NCBI GenBank assembly: GCA_026692885.1
Contig: JAPLNJ010001204.1
Coordinates: 1-39,993 of the forward strand
Direction: 5' to 3'
Source: Planctomycetota bacterium
GTDB taxonomy: Bacteria > Planctomycetota > Planctomycetia > Pirellulales > Pirellulaceae
Length of the DNA stretch: 39,993 nucleotides
A model generated the notes under the pieces. It had not been told where the DNA came from. It did no database searches and saw nothing but the letters and a program-made list of their open reading frames with translations. This document shows, piece after piece, positions 33,711 through 39,993 of the stretch; the stretch's first letter is position 1; the number at the start of each line of letters is the position of its first letter. The translations under genes and the position numbers were made by a program.

Positions 33711-36700
33711 ATGCTTTACGGGCCTACTCTTAGGGTTACGGTTCTCGCAGGACTCTGCTACTTGGGGTTAGCTTCCGCGGATGAATCCAAGCCGAGTGCC
33801 ACGGAGGTAGATGCGAAAATCAGCTACTACAAGCAAGTCCGCCCGATCTTTCAGGCTCAGTGCCAGGGTTGCCACCAGCCGGCAAAGCCGGAGGGGCGGT
33901 ATGTGATGACCTCGTTCGACAAGCTGATGACAGGAGGCGAGAGCGGCGACAAGGCCATCCGGCCCGGCAAGCCGGATGAGAGTAACCTGTTGGACTTGAT
34001 CACGCCGAGCGACGGCAAGGCCGAAATGCCTCAGGGCAAACCGCCCCTCAGTGCGGCAGAAGTCAGGCTGATTCGCGACTGGATTGCCCAGGGGGCAGCC
34101 GATGATACGCCAGCCAACGCCCGGCACCGATTCGACAAGGACCATCCGCCGCTTTACACGCGCCAGCCGGTAGTCGCCTCGCTGGATTTTTCGCCTGCTG
34201 GCCAACTCCTGGCTGTAGCCGGATTTCATGAAGTCCTGCTGCATAAGGCCGACGGTTCCGAACTGGTTGCTCGGCTGGTGGGCATCTCGGAGCGGATCGA
34301 ATCCGTGCGGTTCTCGCCCGATGGCAAACGGCTGGCAGTGACCGGTGGTTTGCCGGGGCGCATGGGCGAAGTCCAAGTCTGGGACGTGGAGCAGCGAAGC
34401 CTCACGCTCTCGGCGCCGGTCACGTTCGACACAGTCTATGGCGGCAGTTGGTCACCCGATGGGAAACTGATTGCCTTTGGCTGTGCGGACAATTCGGTAC
34501 GCGCAATCGACTCCCGGACGGGCGATCAGGTACTGTACCAGGGTGCCCATGACGACTGGGCGCTGGACACGGTCTTCTCGGCCGACGGCAAGCATCTGGT
34601 CTCGGTCGGCCGCGACATGAGCACCAAGCTGACCGAAGTGGCCACGCAGCGATTCGTGGACAACGTCACGTCCATCACTCCCGGCGCGCTCAAAGGTGGC
34701 ATCCGCTCCGTGGCTCGCCATCCCCAGCGGGATGAAATCGTGATCGGCGGCTCCGACGGTGTGCCCAAAGTCTACCGCATCTTCCGCCAGACGGGCCGTG
34801 TGATCGGCGACGACGCTAACCTGATTCGCCGACTGCCGGAGATGAAAGGTCGCGTGTTCAGCGCAGCCGTCAGCCGCGATGGCACGCGGATCGCGGCAGC
34901 CAGCAGCCTCGACGGCGCGGGGGAAGTGAACGTCTATGCTTACGAATTTGAGACGTCCCTGCCGGACAACATCAAGGCGGCCATGAGCAAAGTGGTCGGC
35001 ACCCGCAGTGCCGAGGAAGAAGCGGCGCTGCAGAAGTACTGGACGGAAGGGGCAAAATTGGTCTCGCACGTGGTCGTGCCGACCGCCGGCATGTACGCCG
35101 TCGCGTTCCATCCCGACAACCACACGGTGGGGACTGCGGGCGCGGATGGTATCGTCCGCTTGATCAACGGCGAAAACGGGTCGATCGTCAAGGAATTCGC
35201 GCCGGCTCCGCTGACCCAAGCCGCGTCTGCGGACGTCCCCGCGGCGGCCCCATCAGCCACCGAGGCGGCCGCCGCGACTCTCGCTCCGGAATCGCTGCCG
35301 CCAGGTGCGAAGCTGGCCGCGTTGGAGATCGCCCCCCCTGTGATCTCGTTGACCGGCCGGTTTGACTACGCCCAGTTGTTGGTCATCGGGCGTTTGGATT
35401 CCGGCGATCGGGTGGACGTGACGCGTCTGGTCAGCTGTCAATTGTCTCAGCCGGTCGTCGAAATCTCGCGCACCGGTTTCCTGCGGCCGATGGCCGACGG
35501 CCAGGCGATCCTGGCCGTCACGCTAAACGGTGTCTCGGCCAACGTCGCGATCAACGTCGGCCACGTCGCGTCGGAGTTCCGTGCGGACTTCATTCGCGAC
35601 GTGAATCCGGTGCTGACGCGATTGGGATGCAACCAGGGCACCTGCCACGGCGCGGCGAAGGGCAAAAACGGCTTCAAACTGTCGCTACGCGGCTACGATG
35701 CGATTCTCGACGTCCGAGGTTTGACCGACGATCTGGCCTCGCGACGTGTGAACGTCGCTTCGCCGGATGCCACCTTGATGTTGTTGAAGCCGACGGGTGC
35801 CGTGCCGCACGTGGGTGGCCAGTTGACTCGTCCTGGTGAGTCCTACTACGAACTGATCCGCAACTGGATTGCAGGCGGCGCTAAGCTTGATCTGAACACC
35901 CCGCGAGTCACAGGCATCGAAGTCGCGCCGGCAAACCCGATTATTCCGCAGGTCGGCGGCAAGCAGCAATTCCGCGTGATGGCCACCTACGCCGACAGCC
36001 GCGTCCGGGATGTGACTCGTGACGCCTTTATCGACAGCGGCAATACGGAAGTGGCCGAGTCGGCGCGCGGGGGGCTGATGACAGCCGTGCGACGCGGCGA
36101 GGCTCCGATCCTGGCCCGCTTCGAGGGTGCGTACGCGGCCACCACGCTGACCGTGATGGGCGATCGCAGCGGTTTTGTCTGGCAGCCACCGCCGGTCAAC
36201 AACCGGATTGATGAGCTGACCGCCGCCAAGTGGCAGCGTATGAAGATTCAGCCTTCCGCACTGTGTACCGACAATGAACTCCTTCGCCGCGCGTATCTGG
36301 ATCTGGTCGGCCTGCCACCCACGGCCGACGAGGTGCGAAAATTCCTGGCCGACGGGCGCGAGACACGCGTCAAACGCGACGAGTTGATCGACCGGCTGAT
36401 CGGCAGTGAGGACTACATCGACCGCTGGACCAACAAGTGGGCGGATCTCCTGCAGGTCAACCGCAAATTCTTGGGCGCGGATGGCACGCGGGCGTATCGC
36501 AAGTGGATTCGCGAGGAGCTGGCCGCGAATACGCCCTACGATGCGTTCGTACGCAAGATTCTGACCGCCACCGGATCGAACCGCGAGAATCCCCCGGCGT
36601 CCTACTTCAAGATTCTCCGCACGCCGACGGAAGCGATGGAGACCACCACGCATCTGTTCTTGGCGGTGCGTTTCAACTGCAACAAGTGCCATGACCATCC

Positions 36701-38813
36701 GTTCGAACGCTGGACTCAGGATCAGTACTACCAGACGGCGTCGTACTTCGCCCAGGTCGGCCTGCAGCGCGACCCGGCGGGCGGGAATGGCAATCTCGGC
36801 GGCACCGACGTGGAAGCCGCGAAGCCGTTGTACGAAGTCGTCTCGGATACGGGCCAAGGCGAGGTGCAACACGATCGCACCGGAGCTGTCGCGCCGCAGT
36901 TCCCGTATCCGGTCGCCTCCCAAACGCCCGACAAAGCCGCGCGCCGACTGCAACTGGCCACCTGGCTTACCTCGCCGGATAATCGCTACTTTGCCAAGAG
37001 CTACGTTAACCGCCTGTGGGGCTATCTGTTCGGCATCGGGGTCATCGATCCCATCGACGACATTCGCGCCGGTAACCCGCCCAGTAATCCGCAACTGCTC
37101 AACTATCTGACCGAGGAGTTCGTCCGTAGTGGTTTCGACGTGCGGCACGTGATGCGGCTGATCTGCAAGTCCCGCACGTATCAGCTGTCGGTGGAGACCA
37201 ACGCGTGGAATCAGGACGACAAGATCAATTACGCCCACGCCATGGCTCGGCGTCTGCCCGCGGAGGTGATGTATGACGCCGTGCTGCGCGTCACAGGCAG
37301 CCCGTCACGACTGCCCGGCGGCAGCCGCGCGGTGGCCTTGCCCGATGGAGACATCGATCTGCCTGGCGGGTTTCTGAATACGTTAGGACGGCCACCGCGG
37401 GATAGTGCTTGTGAGTGCGAGCGGGTCAACGATTTGCAACTCGGGCCGGTCATGGCGCTGATCAGCGGACCGGCCATCAGCGACGCCATCGGCGATCCTG
37501 GCAACGAACTGGCCAAGCTGGTCGCCAGTCAACCAGACGACAAGCAGCTGATCAACGAAATCTTCCTGCGGATTATCAACCGGGCTGCGACGGAACGCGA
37601 AATCCAAGCAGTCCTGGACACGATGAACGCCATGACGGCCGATCACCAGCAATTGGAAACGGCGGTGAAGGAGTGGCAGCAAAAGTCCGCTGAAGTCCGT
37701 GCAGACCTGGAACGTAAGCGGGAGGCGGCGATTGCCAAAGCCAAGGACGCCTTGGCCGTGTACGACAAGCAGCTGGCGCCGAAGCTGGCCGAACAGGAAA
37801 AACAGAAGATCGGACGTACGGCCAAACTCACCCAGGAACTGCAGCAGTACGAAGCCACGCTGCCGACCAAGTTGGCCGCGTGGGAGCAGCAGCAACTAAG
37901 CCTGGCCGGTCAATGGACACCCTTGGATCCGAGCGATTTGAAGGCCACCCACGGCGCGGTGTTGGCCAAAGAGGCGGACTTATCCGTGTTGGCCACCGGC
38001 CCGAACGGCCAAGGCGCCTATACGTTTGTGGCTGAAACGCCGCTCAAGGGGATCACCGCGATTCGCCTGGAAGCACTTGCGGACGCGCGTCTGCCAGGCA
38101 ACGGCCCAGGCCGCTCGCCGAACGGCAATTTTGTGCTCAGCGAGTTCGAAGTGACCGCCGCCCCCAAACCACATCCGGAAGCAGCCAAGAAGGTAGAACT
38201 GCAAGCCGCCTTGGCCGATTTCAGCCAGGAAAGTTACGACGTCAAGACCGCTATCGACGGCCAGGCCCCGGAGAATAACAAGGGCTGGGCGATCCACCCG
38301 AAAACCGGCGTCACGCACTGGGCCACGTTTGAAACCAAACAGGACTTGGGCTTCGACGAAGGCACGGTGCTGACCTTGACGCTGAATCAACGCTTTGCGG
38401 ACAAGATGCACACGCTCGGACGGTTCCGCATCTCGGTCACAACGGCCAAGCGGCCCGTCGGGCTCGGCGTGCCGAAAGAGATCTCCGATCTCGTCGCGAT
38501 TCCGGCCGCACAGCGAAACAAGGAGCAACAGGACCGACTGTTGGCCTTGTTCCGTGAGCGAGACGAGGAGTTGCGCAAGCAAACGGCGGCGGTGGTGGAG
38601 AGCAACAAGCCGTTGCCGCCCGATCCGCAACAGCAACAATTCAAGCAGAAAGTGGAGGAGGCGAGCCGCCCGGTTCCAGAAGACACAAAGCTGGCCGGGT
38701 TGCGGCGGGATCTGGAGATGAGCGCCACCCAACTGGCGAACAAGCGACTGACCGCAGTGCAAGACTTAACTTGGGCGCTGATCAATAGCCCGGCGTTCTT
38801 ATTCAACCATTGA
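33711..38813 (+). CDS. Giant PSCyt1-WD40-Ig-like-PSCyt2(DUF1549)-PSD1(DUF1553) protein
   Basis: A 1700-residue exported protein. CGGAGGT lies upstream of the ATG; a signal peptide follows ([17 protein letters not shown]). Domains in order: PSCyt1 with haem motif CQGCH (51-55); a WD40-type beta-propeller (about 137-500); a bacterial Ig-like domain (about 560-625); a second cytochrome-like region with CNQGTCH (640-646, spacing CxxxxCH); another Ig-like domain (about 725-815); DUF1549/PSCyt2 (about 830-1035) with CNKCH at 990-994; and DUF1553/PSD1 from about 1077. After about 1310 an insert of some 350 residues carries a coiled coil and a beta-rich, discoidin-like region before the last DUF1553 helix ([15 protein letters not shown]). 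The family occurs with DUF1501 in planctomycetes; its biochemical role is unestablished. Confidence 0.9.
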   Translation: MLYGPTLRVTVLAGLCYLGLASADESKPSATEVDAKISYYKQVRPIFQAQCQGCHQPAKPEGRYVMTSFDKLMTGGESGDKAIRPGKPDESNLLDLITPSDGKAEMPQGKPPLSAAEVRLIRDWIAQGAADDTPANARHRFDKDHPPLYTRQPVVASLDFSPAGQLLAVAGFHEVLLHKADGSELVARLVGISERIESVRFSPDGKRLAVTGGLPGRMGEVQVWDVEQRSLTLSAPVTFDTVYGGSWSPDGKLIAFGCADNSVRAIDSRTGDQVLYQGAHDDWALDTVFSADGKHLVSVGRDMSTKLTEVATQRFVDNVTSITPGALKGGIRSVARHPQRDEIVIGGSDGVPKVYRIFRQTGRVIGDDANLIRRLPEMKGRVFSAAVSRDGTRIAAASSLDGAGEVNVYAYEFETSLPDNIKAAMSKVVGTRSAEEEAALQKYWTEGAKLVSHVVVPTAGMYAVAFHPDNHTVGTAGADGIVRLINGENGSIVKEFAPAPLTQAASADVPAAAPSATEAAAATLAPESLPPGAKLAALEIAPPVISLTGRFDYAQLLVIGRLDSGDRVDVTRLVSCQLSQPVVEISRTGFLRPMADGQAILAVTLNGVSANVAINVGHVASEFRADFIRDVNPVLTRLGCNQGTCHGAAKGKNGFKLSLRGYDAILDVRGLTDDLASRRVNVASPDATLMLLKPTGAVPHVGGQLTRPGESYYELIRNWIAGGAKLDLNTPRVTGIEVAPANPIIPQVGGKQQFRVMATYADSRVRDVTRDAFIDSGNTEVAESARGGLMTAVRRGEAPILARFEGAYAATTLTVMGDRSGFVWQPPPVNNRIDELTAAKWQRMKIQPSALCTDNELLRRAYLDLVGLPPTADEVRKFLADGRETRVKRDELIDRLIGSEDYIDRWTNKWADLLQVNRKFLGADGTRAYRKWIREELAANTPYDAFVRKILTATGSNRENPPASYFKILRTPTEAMETTTHLFLAVRFNCNKCHDHPFERWTQDQYYQTASYFAQVGLQRDPAGGNGNLGGTDVEAAKPLYEVVSDTGQGEVQHDRTGAVAPQFPYPVASQTPDKAARRLQLATWLTSPDNRYFAKSYVNRLWGYLFGIGVIDPIDDIRAGNPPSNPQLLNYLTEEFVRSGFDVRHVMRLICKSRTYQLSVETNAWNQDDKINYAHAMARRLPAEVMYDAVLRVTGSPSRLPGGSRAVALPDGDIDLPGGFLNTLGRPPRDSACECERVNDLQLGPVMALISGPAISDAIGDPGNELAKLVASQPDDKQLINEIFLRIINRAATEREIQAVLDTMNAMTADHQQLETAVKEWQQKSAEVRADLERKREAAIAKAKDALAVYDKQLAPKLAEQEKQKIGRTAKLTQELQQYEATLPTKLAAWEQQQLSLAGQWTPLDPSDLKATHGAVLAKEADLSVLATGPNGQGAYTFVAETPLKGITAIRLEALADARLPGNGPGRSPNGNFVLSEFEVTAAPKPHPEAAKKVELQAALADFSQESYDVKTAIDGQAPENNKGWAIHPKTGVTHWATFETKQDLGFDEGTVLTLTLNQRFADKMHTLGRFRISVTTAKRPVGLGVPKEISDLVAIPAAQRNKEQQDRLLALFRERDEELRKQTAAVVESNKPLPPDPQQQQFKQKVEEASRPVPEDTKLAGLRRDLEMSATQLANKRLTAVQDLTWALINSPAFLFNH

Positions 38814-38830
38814 GAACGAGGAGATCGTCT

Positions 38831-39993
38831 ATGCTCGTCATCCCCGGCCAACCTGGCAAAGATCTGTGTGACCGTAACGTGGGCCTGACCCGTCGCGCAC
38901 TGTTGCGGGTAGGCGGTTCAAGTTTATTGGGCCTGACGCTAGGTTCCATGTTTCGATTGCAGGCGCATGCGGAGGACAAACCAACCGGCGGTGGTCCGGG
39001 GTGGGGCAAGGCCAAAAGCATCATCATGCTCTACCTACAGGGTGGGCCGAGCCATCTGGATTTGTGGGATCCCAAGGAGAACGTGCCGGATAACGTGCGC
39101 AGCGTCTTCCAGCCGATCCCGACCAAACTGCCCGGCATCCAGTTCACCGAGATCCTGCCCCAGTTGGCCCAGGTCAACGACAAGATCACGATGATCCGTT
39201 CGATGAGTTACACGCCGAACGGACTGTTCAACCATACGGCGGCGATTTACCAGATGATGACCGGCTACACGACCGACAAGGTCAGCCCATCGGGCCAGTT
39301 GGAGCCGCCGAGCCCCAAGGATTTTCCCAACTTCGGCTCCCAGCTCGTTCGGCTCCGTCCGCCCACCGAGCCGATGTTGCCGTTCGTCATGCTGCCGCGT
39401 CCGCTGCAGGAAAGTGGTGTCGTCGGCAAGGGCGGCACGGCTGGCTTCTTGGGCAAGGCTTTCGACCCGTACACGTTGTACCCCGAAGGCGACGACATGG
39501 ACATGAACAAGATGGATCGGATCCGCGTCGACGATCTGCAGTTGCGGCCGGAAGTCTTCGCCTCCCGGCTGCAGCGGCGCGCCAAGTTGCGCGCAGTGCT
39601 CGACGCCGGCATGCCGAACATCGACAAGGCGGTCGCGTCGTACAACTTGGATGGCTATTACGAACGGGCCCTTAACCTGATCGTCTCCGGCCGGGCACGC
39701 GAGGCGTTCGACTTGGGGCAGGAAGGGACGGAGACCCGCGACCGTTATGGTCGCAACACCTTCGGCCAGAGCTGTCTATTGGCCCGCCGATTGGTGGAGG
39801 CCGGGACGCGCGTCGTCGAGGTCATTTGGCCCAAGGTCGCCAACTCCGACAATCACTCGTGGGATCACCACACAGGGCTGACAGAGCGGATGAAGAATCG
39901 GTCTGGCCCGATACTTGACACAGGACTCTCCGCCCTGATTGCCGACCTGGATCAGCGGGGCTTGCTGGCCGAGACGCTCGTGGTGGCGGTGGG
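38831..39993 (+). CDS. DUF1501 family protein, Tat-exported (partial, 3' end outside window)
   Basis: At least 387 residues, open to the window end. The ATG at 38831 follows the giant gene's stop by 17 bp, with GAGGAG upstream, so the two form an operon. A twin-arginine signal ([20 protein letters not shown]) is visible at the start. The mature protein shows the DUF1501 (sulfatase-like fold) blocks [62 protein letters not shown] and [15 protein letters not shown]1501 proteins resemble the alkaline-phosphatase/sulfatase superfamily, but their activity is not established. They are almost always encoded next to DUF1549/1553 proteins. Confidence 0.95.
   Translation, partial: MLVIPGQPGKDLCDRNVGLTRRALLRVGGSSLLGLTLGSMFRLQAHAEDKPTGGGPGWGKAKSIIMLYLQGGPSHLDLWDPKENVPDNVRSVFQPIPTKLPGIQFTEILPQLAQVNDKITMIRSMSYTPNGLFNHTAAIYQMMTGYTTDKVSPSGQLEPPSPKDFPNFGSQLVRLRPPTEPMLPFVMLPRPLQESGVVGKGGTAGFLGKAFDPYTLYPEGDDMDMNKMDRIRVDDLQLRPEVFASRLQRRAKLRAVLDAGMPNIDKAVASYNLDGYYERALNLIVSGRAREAFDLGQEGTETRDRYGRNTFGQSCLLARRLVEAGTRVVEVIWPKVANSDNHSWDHHTGLTERMKNRSGPILDTGLSALIADLDQRGLLAETLVVAV

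Noticed and set aside
35685..37238. Minus-strand open frame of 517 codons inside the giant protein gene
   Set aside because: The plus strand shows clear PSCyt2/PSD1 motifs over the same bases; the antisense frame has no recognisable motif.
1..39993. tRNA genes, rRNA genes, CRISPR arrays, riboswitches or transposases
   Set aside because: I looked for cloverleaf ends, regular spacer arrays and transposase motifs and saw none; a short RNA could have been missed without a covariance search.

Overview
The window is high-GC (about 60%) bacterial DNA and almost certainly comes from a planctomycete, probably of the Pirellulales. The strongest evidence is the 1700-residue PSCyt1/WD40/PSCyt2(DUF1549)/PSD1(DUF1553) protein followed 17 bp later by a twin-arginine DUF1501 protein, a pairing typical of Planctomycetota. 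Supporting evidence is the sugar-catabolic Gfo/Idh/MocA, TIM-barrel and GH116 genes, a transmembrane Ser/Thr kinase with the kinase domain at its N-terminus, and spacers packed with short palindromic repeats. The lineage below phylum is inference. I see no tRNA, rRNA, CRISPR array, transposase, phage gene or integrase.

Layout. 1-365: a composite palindromic repeat without genes. 366-6397 (minus): a sugar cluster, transcribed GH116 glycosidase, sugar isomerase/epimerase, Gfo/Idh/MocA oxidoreductase, UroD-like protein. 6398-7599: repeats and a low-GC membrane-protein orphan on the plus strand. 7812-10680 (minus): acylphosphatase, ABC-2-type permease and alpha/beta hydrolase. 11057-14092: a secreted protein with a CxxxxCH motif (plus), then a C-terminally short NUDIX hydrolase, a secreted protein and a small lipoprotein (minus). 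14286-21042 (minus): a SWIM/SNF2 helicase followed by two tandem, collinear paralogues of about 647 residues and unknown function. 21328-21862 (minus): an overlapping AbrB-like/PemK toxin-antitoxin pair. 22043-26083 (minus): housekeeping genes acpS, trpS and pyrD, a small lipoprotein, an HU-type DNA-binding protein and a YkgJ-type cysteine-cluster protein. 26213-27775 (plus): a secreted CehA/McbA-like metallohydrolase. 28053-33143 (minus): the Ser/Thr kinase, a SEC-C protein with an acidic tail, and purD. 33711-39993 (plus): the giant cytochrome-like protein and DUF1501, the latter cut by the window end.

How the genes may work together. The first cluster looks like uptake-independent processing of a glycoside: an exported hydrolase plus cytoplasmic redox and isomerase enzymes. 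The PSCyt/DUF1501 pair is an exported, probably haem-bearing two-gene unit. The best candidate for an undescribed system is the three-gene unit at 14286-21042. The helicase stop lies 29 bp from the first paralogue, and the two paralogues align with essentially no gaps. No known family is recognised for them; a kinase-like C-terminal half is only a hypothesis. The other striking property is that nearly every spacer holds a different dispersed inverted-repeat family, including three copies of one element of about 107 bp.
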